Positions 1 through 8,383 of a DNA stretch of 64,000 bases are shown in pieces. Position 1 is the first letter of the stretch, and every line of letters starts with the position of its first letter. Below the pieces are notes generated by a model, which saw only the letters and a program-made list of their open reading frames with translations, had not been told where the DNA came from and ran no database searches. Made by a program: the position numbers and the translations under genes. This stretch comes from JAFARZ01 sp035651595 (GTDB taxonomy: Bacteria > Actinomycetota > Actinomycetes > Streptosporangiales > Streptosporangiaceae): contig DASRFJ010000059.1 of assembly GCA_035651595.1 (NCBI GenBank), positions 5,405 through 69,404 on the forward strand. The letters run 5' to 3'.

Positions 1-11
1 CCAGACCCGGC

Positions 12-37
12 GGCCAGGCCCAGCGGCCAGGCCCAGC
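12..37. repeat. 13-bp tandem duplication at the window edge
   Basis: Two exact copies of a 13-bp unit (GGCCAGGCCCAGC) lie head to tail, followed by a partial third. No gene is visible from position 1 to 199. The rest of that stretch holds a half palindrome copy (80-107) and a short GGCGCGCC inverted pair at about 110-128. Confidence 0.6.
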
Positions 38-79
38 GGCCGGCACGGGCCATGCGTGCGCATTCGCCAACAGAGTCCA

Positions 80-107
80 GATCGGGGGGTAACTGTCCGC
101 AATAATC
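80..107. repeat. Half copy of the GCGGACACTTACC palindrome
   Basis: This matches the right half of the hairpin at 17271-17325, including the GATC, the G-run and TGTCCGCAATAAT, with one substitution in the GTAAGTGTCC part (GTAACTGTCC here). The left arm is absent, so it cannot fold as the full copies do. It is probably a truncated member of the same family. Confidence 0.55.
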
Positions 108-199
108 TGGCGCGCCTGTCGGCGCGCCCGGAATAGGACGGAATGTCCCGATATGGGAACGGCGGGCGGCAACCGGTCGACATACCTACAGCCACGGGG

Positions 200-1819
200 T
201 TAGAGCAGGCCGATCACGACCGAGATGGCATGGCCGCCGGGGTTCACGCTGAGCGTCGTGTCCAGCGAGACGAGGCTGCTGACCGAAATGACCACGGTCG
301 CACTCTGCCCGGCCTTCAGCGTGCCCGACGCCGGACTCACGCTCAGCGTGCCGAGCAGGCTGGACGGCTCGCTGACCGACCAGCTCACCGGTCCGCCCTC
401 GGCGGTGATCGTGACGTGGGTGCCGCCCAGCGTGCTGAGCACGATGCTCGTCGGGGACACGCTCAGCGTGCCGGGTGCGGCCGAAGTCGGCGGCGGCGCG
501 GGGGAGGACGGCGAGGAGGATGACGGCCGAGGCGCCGGCGAGGACCGCGACGGCGCCGGGGAGGTCGGCGACCTTCCCGGCGAGCTGGCCCCCGGTGTGG
601 TCGGGCCAGGGCTGCCGCCGGACGTGGACGACGCGCTCGCCAGCGGCGAGCCGGGGCTCTGGCCGGGCGAGCCGGGGCTCACCTGACCGGGCGTGCCAGG
701 GCCAGGACCGGGCGCGGTGCCGGAGGATCCCGGCCCGGTCCCGGGAGCCGTGGCCGGTGCGGTCTGGCCCGCCGAGGACCCGGCCGAGGAGCCGGGCGAG
801 GAGCCGGGCGCGGCGCCGTTTCCGGCCGCTTCGGCCCGGTGCGGGCCGCCGCCGCTGCCGCTGATCAGCACCGCGGCCACCGCGATCGCCGCGGCGGCGC
901 CCGCCGCGCCGACGGCCACCTGCGCGGACCTCGCCTGCCACCAGCGATACCGCGGCGGGTCCAGCGGCTTGGGGAAGCCATGCTGACCGAACTGGAGGCG
1001 CCGCGCGGCGACGCTGGCCCGGTGCGCGATGGCCTCCGGCCCGTTGCTCGACGCCAGCCGCAGGACCTGTTCGCGCAGGCCGGGCGGGGTGGCGATGGCC
1101 GGCAACGCGGCCAGCGGCGCGATGCCGAGCAGCAGCGCCGGGCGCAATTCGTTGCGCCGGCGTTCGGTACACACCGGACAGCGCTCGACGTGCCGGTTGA
1201 GCCGCTTGCGGAGCAGGGTGGTCAGCTGCCCGTCCCAGTCCTGGAGCAGCGTGTTCAGGGCCTCGCAGGCACTTCGGCCCGTCCGGGCGACGAGCAGCAC
1301 GCCGAGACAGACCTCGAGCTGGTCGCGGGCACGAGAGATGAGCGCGTGCGCGTGGTTGCGCGAGATGCCGAGCACGTCGGCCACCTCGGTGCCCTCCAGG
1401 CCCTGGCGCAGCTGGAGCTCGATAACCTCCTGCTCGGCCGGGTTCAGGCCGAGCACCGCCGCGCGCATCAGCGCGCGCAGCTCCTCCCGCTCCGCGTCGG
1501 TGCCGACCTCCGCCGTCTCGTCGGTCATGTCCTGCGCTTCGTCCAGCGTCGAGGTCGCCGAACGCTCCCGCATCCTGCGGCGGCACTCGTTGCGAGCCAC
1601 CGCGTACAGCCACGGACGCAGCCGCTCCCGGTCGCGCAGCCCGTCGAGCCGGGACGCGGCGATGACGAACGTGTCCTGCACCGCGTCCGCCGCGTCGGCC
1701 GGCTCGCGGAGCAGCGCCCGGCAGTAGGTATACAGCTGCGCCGCGTACTTGTCGTAGGCCGCGGCCAGACCCTCGGGATCTCCCTCCACAATGGCCGCGA
1801 CGACTTCAGTGTCGCGCAT
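200..1819 (-). CDS. ECF sigma factor fused to a zinc-binding anti-sigma-like domain, membrane helix and extracytoplasmic beta domain
   Basis: This 539-residue protein begins as an ECF sigma-70 factor: region 2 at about residues 10-85 (AVQDTFVIAASRL and RPWLYAVARNECRRR) and region 4 at about 120-170 (LNPAEQEVIEL, GISRNHAHALISRARD). It continues with C185 and H210-x3-C214-x2-C217, the spacing of a zinc anti-sigma (ZAS/zf-HC2) fold. A hydrophobic helix follows at about 299-319, then a Gly/Pro/Ser-rich linker of about 120 residues and a C-terminal beta-rich segment (about 445-539) resembling an Ig-like domain. I start at the ATG at 1819 because the sigma homology begins there; the open frame extends upstream to 1987 without homology. 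Sigma factors with fused C-terminal regulatory domains are a known ECF class. I infer that this one is tethered to the membrane and controlled from outside. No separate anti-sigma gene is adjacent. Confidence 0.85.
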   Translation of the reverse strand: MRDTEVVAAIVEGDPEGLAAAYDKYAAQLYTYCRALLREPADAADAVQDTFVIAASRLDGLRDRERLRPWLYAVARNECRRRMRERSATSTLDEAQDMTDETAEVGTDAEREELRALMRAAVLGLNPAEQEVIELQLRQGLEGTEVADVLGISRNHAHALISRARDQLEVCLGVLLVARTGRSACEALNTLLQDWDGQLTTLLRKRLNRHVERCPVCTERRRNELRPALLLGIAPLAALPAIATPPGLREQVLRLASSNGPEAIAHRASVAARRLQFGQHGFPKPLDPPRYRWWQARSAQVAVGAAGAAAAIAVAAVLISGSGGGPHRAEAAGNGAAPGSSPGSSAGSSAGQTAPATAPGTGPGSSGTAPGPGPGTPGQVSPGSPGQSPGSPLASASSTSGGSPGPTTPGASSPGRSPTSPAPSRSSPAPRPSSSSPSSPAPPPTSAAPGTLSVSPTSIVLSTLGGTHVTITAEGGPVSWSVSEPSSLLGTLSVSPASGTLKAGQSATVVISVSSLVSLDTTLSVNPGGHAISVVIGLL

Positions 1820-2066
1820 ACCGCTACGGTAGTCGCGCGATCGCATATGAGGACAAGTCTGGACGACATTATTCAAGGTCGTTGCGTTACCGGAATCTTC
1901 GGTACGGCAGCGGACCGTGCGGAACGCCGGGGCCTTGCCCCCCCTCGGCCAAGGCCCCGGCGGCCCGTGTGTCCCCATCCGCACCACACACGGGTATGAG
2001 CGTGGTCGACCCGGCCGGCCAACAGTTTTCCGCAGAATTTTTCCGAAAAATCTGAACTCGTCCGCC

Positions 2067-2121
2067 GGCTAGGACCCGGCTAGGACCCGGTTAGGACCCG
2101 GTTAGGACCCGGTTAGGACCA
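2067..2121. repeat. Five 11-bp tandem repeats overlapping a gene end
   Basis: The unit GGYTAGGACCC is repeated five times without spacing; the last copy is slightly degenerate. The TAA stop of the minus-strand HAD gene lies inside the array. Apart from this array and the weak upstream sequence of the sigma gene, I see nothing in the 1820-2112 gap. Confidence 0.75.
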
Positions 2122-2799
2122 GAGGTCCAGGTAGCGGGGCAGTTCGGCGAGGCTGGCGATGACCGCGTCCGGGGTGGCGCCGGCGAACGCCGGCACGGCG
2201 CTGTTCGGCACGAGCACCGCCCGCATGCCGGCCGCCTGCGCGCCGTGCACGTCGTCGTACGGGCGGTCGCCCACGAACACGCAGCGGGCCGGGTCGCTCA
2301 CCCCGATGGCGGCCATCGCGGCGCGGAACGCCTCCGGGTGCGGTTTGACCCAAGGGATCTCGCTGCTGTAGACGGCGCCGTCGATCAGGTCAAACACCCG
2401 GTCCCTGACGAAGATCCGCTCGTGCGCGTCCCGCGGCCACATCGTGTTGGAAAGCACGCCGACCTTGATCCCGCGCTGCCGCAGCGACGAGAGCAACGGC
2501 GGCACCAGGGGATCGGTAACCGTGTGCGGGTCCCACAGCTCGTAGTAGCTGGCCAGCAACTCCGGTGACGCCTCAAGGCCGGCCTGGACGAACACCTCGG
2601 CCAGCGTGGCGCTGCGGTGCTCCCGCGTACCGAGCTGCCACAGGTCCGCCTCGGCCGCGCGCGCCGCCGCGGCCAGGCGCGCCGCCGCGGCTTCCGGATA
2701 GTGCCGTGCGCAGACCGCCAGCCACAGCGCCTCGTGGTCGATGGTGTGCCACGGCGTGAGGGTGCCGCCCCAGTCGAAGATGACCGCGCTGATCGCCAT
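2113..2799 (-). CDS. HAD-superfamily hydrolase
   Basis: A 228-residue haloacid dehalogenase-like hydrolase, likely a phosphatase of the HAD-IA type. Visible motifs are motif I FDWGGTLT (nucleophile D9), motif II VLSNT at about 117, motif III lysine in WVKPHPEAF, and motif IV FVGDRPYDDVHGA. The cap lies between motifs I and II. The second Asp of the usual DxD in motif I is Gly here, a variant seen in some HAD proteins that may alter general acid catalysis. It follows the lipoprotein gene by 9 bases on the same strand, suggesting co-transcription. The substrate cannot be read from sequence. Confidence 0.85.
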   Translation of the reverse strand: MAISAVIFDWGGTLTPWHTIDHEALWLAVCARHYPEAAAARLAAAARAAEADLWQLGTREHRSATLAEVFVQAGLEASPELLASYYELWDPHTVTDPLVPPLLSSLRQRGIKVGVLSNTMWPRDAHERIFVRDRVFDLIDGAVYSSEIPWVKPHPEAFRAAMAAIGVSDPARCVFVGDRPYDDVHGAQAAGMRAVLVPNSAVPAFAGATPDAVIASLAELPRYLDLWS

Positions 2800-2808
2800 C
2801 GGGAGAAA

Positions 2809-3654
2809 TCAGCTCCCCGCGGGCAGTGCGCTCCGCGGAATGGTGGCGACATCCGCGGCCGACGGAAGCCGGATGCTGACCGGCTGGTTGATGCTGGTCA
2901 CCAGCATCGTGACGGTCATTTCCCCCAGCGCGCCGTGGTCGACCGTGACGATCTTCCTGACCTGCTGCTGGCTGTCCAGCCAGACGTTGAAGCTGACCGA
3001 GGTAATGCCGGCCTTGGCCGCCTGCTGTCCGACCCGGGACCGCAGCGTGGCCGGCAGCCGCTTCATCGCCGCGGCCATCGTGTAGCTGCCCGCGTACTCG
3101 GTCACATGAACCCCGTCGATGGTTCCGGTGCCCACCACGCGCACACCGGTCGCGCCCGCCAGCAGCTGCATCTGCACCAGCGGGCTGTTGTTCTCGGCCT
3201 GCTGGATGAGCTGCTCGAAGTTCACGCCGATGGCCTTGTCCAGCTCGCTGAACGGCACCTCGAGCCAGGATTTGCCCCCGGTCAGCGAGTCGAGCACGCT
3301 GAGCTTGACGTAGGCGGCCTTGCCCGTGACGATCTCGGACATGCCGCCGGGCAGGGACTGGCCGGCCGCGCTCACCGACGGGAAGTTCAGCTCGGCCCCG
3401 AAGTCGGGCCGGAGCACCTCGCTGAGGGAACCGGACATCCGCACAGCGGTGGCGCCGGTACCCTGCATGGCGATGGTGGCGGTCACCGAGTTCGCCACCG
3501 CGGCGTGCGCCGCCGCCAGCTCGATGGCCTGGCCGGCCGAGGGCGCGGGGGAAGCCGCGTGCGTCCTGGCGTTACTGGCCTGGGGCGTTCCCGAGCAGCC
3601 GGCCGCGAGCAGCGCGGTCAGGCCCGCCGCGGCCGCGAGAAGGACTGAGCGCAT
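2809..3654 (-). CDS. LppX/LprAFG-like lipoprotein
   Basis: A 281-residue exported lipoprotein: a signal peptide of about 19 residues ends in a lipobox LAAGC, so Cys20 would be lipidated. The mature part has the layout of the mycobacterial LppX/LprA/LprF/LprG family, with alternating strands and the stretches SGSLSEVLRPDF and AAYVKLS. Family members bind lipids or glycolipids at the cell envelope and carry them to the outside, so this is the likely role. It is first in a two-gene minus-strand unit with the HAD hydrolase and is divergent from the riboflavin operon. The family call rests on domain layout, not a search. Confidence 0.75.
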   Translation of the reverse strand: MRSVLLAAAAGLTALLAAGCSGTPQASNARTHAASPAPSAGQAIELAAAHAAVANSVTATIAMQGTGATAVRMSGSLSEVLRPDFGAELNFPSVSAAGQSLPGGMSEIVTGKAAYVKLSVLDSLTGGKSWLEVPFSELDKAIGVNFEQLIQQAENNSPLVQMQLLAGATGVRVVGTGTIDGVHVTEYAGSYTMAAAMKRLPATLRSRVGQQAAKAGITSVSFNVWLDSQQQVRKIVTVDHGALGEMTVTMLVTSINQPVSIRLPSAADVATIPRSALPAGS

Positions 3655-3742
3655 GGTCTCAAGGTATCCGAACCGGGACGAACGGGGTGCCAGGGGCAGT
3701 CCGGAATAACGGAATGTGGCACACTGGTTCTAGCGACAGAAA

Positions 3743-3870
3743 GCGTGCTCCGGGGTCGGTGAAATTCCGAACCGGCGGTTACAGTCCGCGACCCAGCCGC
3801 AGCCAGCGGCTGGCTGACCCGGTGAAATTCCGGGACCGACGGTTAAAGTCCGGATGGGAGGTAGCACGCG
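3743..3870 (+). ncRNA. FMN riboswitch (RFN element)
   Basis: This is the conserved RFN element. P1 is formed by GCGTGCT (3743-3749) and AGCACGC (3863-3869). Inside are GGTGAAATTCCGAACCGGCGG, written here as its parts GGTGAAATTCCG and ACCGGCGGTTACAGTCCGCG, a variable arm, and a second GGTGAAATTCCGGGACCGACGG block followed by GATGGGAGG. It senses FMN and controls the riboflavin genes that start at 3942. GTTCCC at 3900-3905 can pair with GGGAAC at 3933-3938, which overlaps the Shine-Dalgarno, so I infer translational control rather than termination. Confidence 0.95.
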
Positions 3871-3941
3871 AGTGGGCCCTTAGCAGGGGTCTGCTTGGCG
3901 TTCCCCCGGAGGCGAACATGCGGCTCCGAGGAGGGAACCCA

Positions 3942-4529
3942 ATGTTCACCGGGATTGTTGAAGAGCTCGGCGAGGTATCCGCCGTCGAGCATTATGCCGA
4001 TTCGGCGCGACTCACCATCCAGGCATCGATCGACGACACGTCCCCCGGCGACTCCATCGCCGTGAACGGCGTCTGCCTGACCGTCACCACCATCACCGCA
4101 GGCGAATTCACCGCCGACGTGATGCTGGAGACCCTCAACCGGTCCGGCCTCGGCGAGCTGAAGCCCGGCGCACAGGTCAACCTGGAGCGCTCGGTCCGGC
4201 TGAAAGACCGCCTCGGCGGCCATCTGGTCCAAGGTCACGTAGACGCGACCGGGACCGTCATCTCCCGCGCCCCCAGCGAGCACTGGGACCAGGTGCGCAT
4301 AGCGCTGCCGGCCACGATCGGACGCTACGTGGTGGAAAAAGGCTCGATCGCGGTCGACGGCGTCAGCCTGACCGTCTCCGCCCTCGCCGGGAACGACGAG
4401 TGGTTCGAGGTCAGCCTCATCCCCGAGACCCTGAAGCGGACCACGCTCGGCACCAGGCAGCCGGGCGACGTGGTGAACCTCGAAGTCGACGTGATCGCCA
4501 AGTACGTGGAGAGGCTGGTGGCCCGGTGA
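3942..4529 (+). CDS. ribE: Riboflavin synthase alpha subunit
   Basis: A 195-residue riboflavin synthase that dismutates two 6,7-dimethyl-8-ribityllumazine molecules to riboflavin. It shows the diagnostic N-terminus MFTGIVEELGEV and two lumazine-binding repeats: about 1-97 with NGVCLTV and MLETLNRSGL and GGHLVQGHVDATG, then about 98-195 with EKGSIAVDGVSLTV and IPETLKRTTLG. The ATG at 3942 is chosen because the family starts with MFTGI and GAGGAGGGA lies just upstream; the frame is open further up but that part is riboswitch RNA. Its stop overlaps the GTG start of ribBA by four bases. The operon lacks ribD, which must lie elsewhere. Confidence 0.95.
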   Translation: MFTGIVEELGEVSAVEHYADSARLTIQASIDDTSPGDSIAVNGVCLTVTTITAGEFTADVMLETLNRSGLGELKPGAQVNLERSVRLKDRLGGHLVQGHVDATGTVISRAPSEHWDQVRIALPATIGRYVVEKGSIAVDGVSLTVSALAGNDEWFEVSLIPETLKRTTLGTRQPGDVVNLEVDVIAKYVERLVAR

Positions 4530-5788
4530 ACGGGATACTCGATGAGATCGACCGCGCGATCAAGGACATCGCCGCGGGCAGGCCGGTCATCGTGGTTGAC
4601 GACGAGAACCGGGAGAACGAGGGCGATCTGGTCTTCGCGGCCAGCCTCGCCACCCCCGAACTCCTCGGCTTCACGATCCGGTACGCCAGGGGCCTGATCT
4701 GCGTGCCGATGCCGGGCGAGGACCTGGACCGGCTGCACATACCGCAGATGACCGCGGAGAACACCGAACACCACGGCACCGCGTTTACGATCAGCGTGGA
4801 CGCGCGCGAGGGAACGAGCACCGGCATCTCCGCCGCCGACCGGGCCAGGACGATCCGGTTGCTCGCGGAGCCCGGAAGCAGCTCGCAGGACTTCGTGCGT
4901 CCCGGCCATGTCTTCCCGCTCCGCTACGCCGAAGGCGGCGTGCTGCGCCGGACCGGCCACACCGAGGCGGCCGTCGACCTCACCAGGCTGGCCGGGTTGC
5001 GCCCGGCAGGCGTGGTGTGCGAGGTCATCAACGACGACGGCACCATGGCCCGGCTGCCCCAGCTGCGCGAGTTCGCCGACACGCACGGCCTGGCGCTGAT
5101 CTCCATCGAGCAGCTCGTCGACTACCGGCGGCGCACCGAGCACCAGCTCACCCGCCAGGCCCGCACCCAGATCCCGAACGCGCACGGGCTGTGGCAGGCC
5201 TACGGGTACCGGCACGACGTGGACGACACCGAGTACGTGGCGCTTGTCCTCGGTGAAGTCACGGACGGCACGGACGTGCTCACCAGGCTGCACTCGGAGT
5301 GCCTGACCGGAGATGTGTTCGGCTCGCTGCGCTGCGACTGCGGCGCTCAGCTCGAGGCCGCGATGGCGGCGATCGCGGCCGAGGGCCGCGGTGTGGTGCT
5401 CTACCTGCGCGGGCACGAGGGGCGTGGCGTCGGCCTGCTCGGCAAGCTGCGCGCCTACGAGCTTCAGGACGCCGGCGCCGACACGGTGGACGCCAACACC
5501 GAGCTCGGCCTCCCGGTGGACTCCCGCGAGTACTCGGCCGGCGCGCACATGCTCGCCGACCTCGGCGTCCGCTCGGTGCGCCTGCTCACCAACAACCCGG
5601 CGAAGGTCGACGGCCTGACCGCGGGTGGTGTCGACGTCGTCGAACGGGTCCCGCTACCCCCCGCGATCACCCCTTATAACCTGAGGTACCTAACGACAAA
5701 ACGGGATCGCCTGGGTCACGATATTCACCTGCAAGGCGACGTAGCGCGCCCGCCGGCACAGCCGGCCCGGCTGGCGGAATCGGCGTGA
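4526..5788 (+). CDS. ribBA: Bifunctional DHBP synthase / GTP cyclohydrolase II
   Basis: A 420-residue fusion catalysing both entry steps of riboflavin synthesis. Residues about 1-200 are 3,4-dihydroxy-2-butanone-4-phosphate synthase, with DDENRENEGDL for metal and substrate binding and HTEAAVDLTRLAG. Residues about 205-400 are GTP cyclohydrolase II, with the zinc-binding HSECLTGDVFGSLRCDCG and RGHEGRGVGL. Both halves appear intact. It starts with GTG at 4526, overlapping the ribE stop as GTGA, and its own stop overlaps the next GTG at 5785. It belongs to the FMN-riboswitch operon. Confidence 0.95.
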   Translation: MNGILDEIDRAIKDIAAGRPVIVVDDENRENEGDLVFAASLATPELLGFTIRYARGLICVPMPGEDLDRLHIPQMTAENTEHHGTAFTISVDAREGTSTGISAADRARTIRLLAEPGSSSQDFVRPGHVFPLRYAEGGVLRRTGHTEAAVDLTRLAGLRPAGVVCEVINDDGTMARLPQLREFADTHGLALISIEQLVDYRRRTEHQLTRQARTQIPNAHGLWQAYGYRHDVDDTEYVALVLGEVTDGTDVLTRLHSECLTGDVFGSLRCDCGAQLEAAMAAIAAEGRGVVLYLRGHEGRGVGLLGKLRAYELQDAGADTVDANTELGLPVDSREYSAGAHMLADLGVRSVRLLTNNPAKVDGLTAGGVDVVERVPLPPAITPYNLRYLTTKRDRLGHDIHLQGDVARPPAQPARLAESA

Positions 5789-6279
5789 GCGGAGCGGGAC
5801 GCCCCGCCGGTGACCTGGTCGACGCCGCGGGCGTGCGGCTCGCGATCGTGGCAACGCGCTGGCACCGGGAGATCACCGACTCCCTGGTGGACCGGGCCAG
5901 CGCGGCGGCCGCCGCGTGCGGCGTCACGGATCCGCTCGTGGTCCGCGTGGCCGGCGCCATCGAGCTGCCGGTGGTGGCCGCCGAGCTGGCCCGGCACTAC
6001 GACGCGGTGGCCTGTCTCGGCGTGGTGATCAGGGGCGGCACGCCGCACTTCGAGTACGTCTGCGATTCGGTGACCGCCGGGCTGACCCGGGTCGCGCTGG
6101 ACACCGGGACCCCGGTCGGTAACGGCGTGCTCACCTGTGACACAGTAGAATCCGCACGTGACCGGGCAGGTCTGCCCGGCAGCCGCGAGGACAAGGGATG
6201 GGAGGCAGTGGTGGCCGCTCTCGACACCGCACTGGTCCTCGGCGCCATCCGCTCCGCGTCCGCCGCGCCGCGACATTAA
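5785..6279 (+). CDS. ribH: 6,7-dimethyl-8-ribityllumazine synthase
   Basis: A 164-residue lumazine synthase that condenses the butanone phosphate made by RibBA with the pyrimidine intermediate and so feeds RibE. Family signatures are RWHREITDSLVDRA near the N-terminus, VAGAIELPVVAAELA, and CLGVVIRGGTPHFEYVCDSV. The C-terminal stretch NGVLTCDTVESARDRAG fits the usual GVLT-(DT) region and the protein ends at the normal length, followed by about 12 residues of Ser/Ala tail. It has a GTG start in a GTGA overlap with ribBA. Confidence 0.95.
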   Translation: MSGAGRPAGDLVDAAGVRLAIVATRWHREITDSLVDRASAAAAACGVTDPLVVRVAGAIELPVVAAELARHYDAVACLGVVIRGGTPHFEYVCDSVTAGLTRVALDTGTPVGNGVLTCDTVESARDRAGLPGSREDKGWEAVVAALDTALVLGAIRSASAAPRH

Positions 6280-6341
6280 TCGTGCTCCAATCTCGGACTC
6301 AGGCGAGTAAGTCATGTCGTTATGAAAATGGGGCCGTTTAA

Positions 6342-7217
6342 ATGCTTTCGCTGGTATTGCCTAAGGGGTCGCTAGAAAAAGCGACGCTGGCGTTGTTCGA
6401 TGCCGCCGACCTGACCGTGCGGCGCGGTTCAGAACGCGATTATCACGCCGCGATAGATGACCCGCGGATCGACCGGGTGCGGTTCTTGCGGCCGCAGGAA
6501 ATCCCGTCCTACATCGAGCGCGGGATGTTCGATCTGGGCATCACCGGGCGGGACTGGATCGCCGAGACCGATGCGTCCGTCGTGTCGCTCGGCGAGCTTC
6601 AGTACTCCAAGGCCACCTCGCAGCCGGTCCGCGTGGTGCTGGCGGTGCCGGAGGCCGCGCCCTGGCAGCGAGTGTCCGACCTGCCGGAAGGCGTCCGCGT
6701 CTCGACCGAGTTCCCGGCGCTGACCAGGCGGTTTCTCGACCAGCACGGGGTCAAGGCGATGGTCATCCCGTCCTACGGCGCCACCGAGGCGAAGGTGCCG
6801 GACATCGTCGACGCGATCGTCGACCTCACCGAGACCGGTTCGTCGCTGCGCAAGAACGGGCTCCGGATCCTGGACACGCTGCTGACCAGCTACACCGAGC
6901 TGATCGCCAGCGCGGCCGCGCACGAGGAGCCGGCCAAGCGGGCCGCGATGGAGGACATCGCGCTGCTGCTGCGCGGCGCGATCCAGGCTCGCGGCAACGT
7001 GTTGCTCAAGCTCAACGTGCCCGCGGACAAGCTCGTCGCGGTCACCGAGATGCTGCCGGCCCTGTCCTCGCCGACGATCACCACGCTGGCCCGCGGCGAC
7101 ATGAACGCGGTCGAAACCGTGGTGCCCAAGCGCGGCGTCAATACGCTGATCCCGGCGCTGAAGGCGGCGGGCGCGCGGGACATCCTGGAGATCCCCATCT
7201 CCAAGATCGTGGACTGA
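6342..7217 (+). CDS. hisG: ATP phosphoribosyltransferase (long form)
   Basis: A 291-residue HisG, first enzyme of histidine biosynthesis, joining ATP and PRPP. The N-terminus LSLVLPKGSLEKATLALF is typical. The PRPP-binding loop reads DAIVDLTETGSSLRKNGL at about 161-178. The extra C-terminal regulatory ACT-like domain at about 215-291 (DKLVAVTEMLPALSSPTI, NTLIPALKAAGARDILE) marks the hexameric long form that is feedback-inhibited by histidine. It lies 62 bases after ribH with no recognisable terminator between. No hisE precedes it here, although actinobacteria often pair the two. The ribosome binding site is poor. Confidence 0.93.
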   Translation: MLSLVLPKGSLEKATLALFDAADLTVRRGSERDYHAAIDDPRIDRVRFLRPQEIPSYIERGMFDLGITGRDWIAETDASVVSLGELQYSKATSQPVRVVLAVPEAAPWQRVSDLPEGVRVSTEFPALTRRFLDQHGVKAMVIPSYGATEAKVPDIVDAIVDLTETGSSLRKNGLRILDTLLTSYTELIASAAAHEEPAKRAAMEDIALLLRGAIQARGNVLLKLNVPADKLVAVTEMLPALSSPTITTLARGDMNAVETVVPKRGVNTLIPALKAAGARDILEIPISKIVD

Positions 7218-7249
7218 GCGGTCCGCTACCTGGCGGGTAGCATGGCGGC

Positions 7250-8383
7250 ATGCGTGACATCCTGGGCAAGGTCACCAAGTGGTGGGAGGCCGGGGAGACG
7301 TTCGGGCTGGCCACCGTCGTGCGCACGTTCCGCAGCGCGCCGCGGGATCCGGGTGCCGCGCTGGCCGTTGCCGCGGCCGGGGACAGCGAGGTCGTGGGTT
7401 CGGTGTCCGGCGGGTGCGTGGAGGGCGCGGTCTACGAGCTCTCGCTCGACGTGATCCGGACCGGGGTGCCGGTGCTCCAGACGTACGGGGTGAGCGACGA
7501 CGACGCGTTCGCGGTGGGCCTGACCTGCGGCGGCATCCTCGACATCTTCGTCGAGCCGGTCAACCGCGAGACGTTCCCCGAGCTGGGTGAGATCGCCGCC
7601 GCGGTGGAGCGCGGCGAGCCGGTCGCCGTCGCGACCGTGCTGGCCGGTCCCGGGAAGGTGGGCGCGCGGCGGGTGATCTGGGGAAACGCCGAGTCCGGGA
7701 CGTCCGGAAGCCTGGGGTCGGGGCCGCGGCTTGACGCGGCGGTCGACGACGACGTGCGTGGCATGCTCGCCCAGGGCGTGACCGGTGTGCGCCGCTACGG
7801 CGCGCACGGGGAGCGGCGCGGCGACGAGCTGAGCGTGTTCGTCAACTCGTTCGCGCCGCCGCCGCGGATGCTGGTGTTCGGCGCGATCGATTTCGCCGCC
7901 GCGGTCGCGCGGGCGGGCAAGTTCCTCGGGTACCACGTCATCGTGTGCGACGCCAGGAAGATCTTCGCGACGTCGTCGCGCTTCCCTGACGCCGACGAGG
8001 TCGTGGTCGACTGGCCGCACCGGTTCCTGGCGTCGACCGAGGTGGATGCCAGGACCGTGATCTGCGTGCTCACCCACGACCCGAAGTTCGACGTGCCGCT
8101 GCTCGAGGTGGCGCTGCGCACGCCGGCCGGGTACATCGGCGCGATGGGCAGCAGGCGCACGCACGAGGACAGGCTGACGCGGCTCCGCGAGGCCGGGCTT
8201 GGCGAGGAAGAACTCGCTCGGCTGCGCTCGCCGATCGGGCTCGACCTGGGGGCGCGGACGCCGGAGGAGACCGCGGTGTCGATCGCCGCGGAGCTGATCC
8301 AGCTTCGCTGGGGCGGCAGCGGGCGGCCGCTGACCGTGACCGAAGGGCGCATCCACCACGAGAGCGCCGCGCAGTCAGCGTGA
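7250..8383 (+). CDS. XdhC/CoxF-family molybdenum-cofactor maturation protein
   Basis: A 377-residue XdhC-family protein. The N-terminal XdhC/CoxI domain (about 10-80) has TFRSAPRDPGAALAV and GSVSGGCVEGAVYE, including the conserved SGGCVE cysteine; a second conserved stretch is GLTCGGILDIFVEPV. The C-terminal Rossmann-like domain (about 200-350) has LVFGAIDFAAAVARAGKFLGYHV and YIGAMGSRRTHEDRL. The family binds molybdenum cofactor and inserts the sulfurated form into xanthine or CO dehydrogenase-type enzymes. The next gene, a MocA-like nucleotidyltransferase, overlaps its stop and fits the same pathway. No molybdoenzyme subunits lie in this window. Confidence 0.88.
   Translation: MRDILGKVTKWWEAGETFGLATVVRTFRSAPRDPGAALAVAAAGDSEVVGSVSGGCVEGAVYELSLDVIRTGVPVLQTYGVSDDDAFAVGLTCGGILDIFVEPVNRETFPELGEIAAAVERGEPVAVATVLAGPGKVGARRVIWGNAESGTSGSLGSGPRLDAAVDDDVRGMLAQGVTGVRRYGAHGERRGDELSVFVNSFAPPPRMLVFGAIDFAAAVARAGKFLGYHVIVCDARKIFATSSRFPDADEVVVDWPHRFLASTEVDARTVICVLTHDPKFDVPLLEVALRTPAGYIGAMGSRRTHEDRLTRLREAGLGEEELARLRSPIGLDLGARTPEETAVSIAAELIQLRWGGSGRPLTVTEGRIHHESAAQSA

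Noticed and set aside
3687..3941. N-terminal extension of riboflavin synthase
   Set aside because: This part is the FMN riboswitch; the family starts at MFTGI with a good ribosome binding site.
5785..7217. hisE between ribH and hisG
   Set aside because: The gap is 62 bases and codes for nothing similar.
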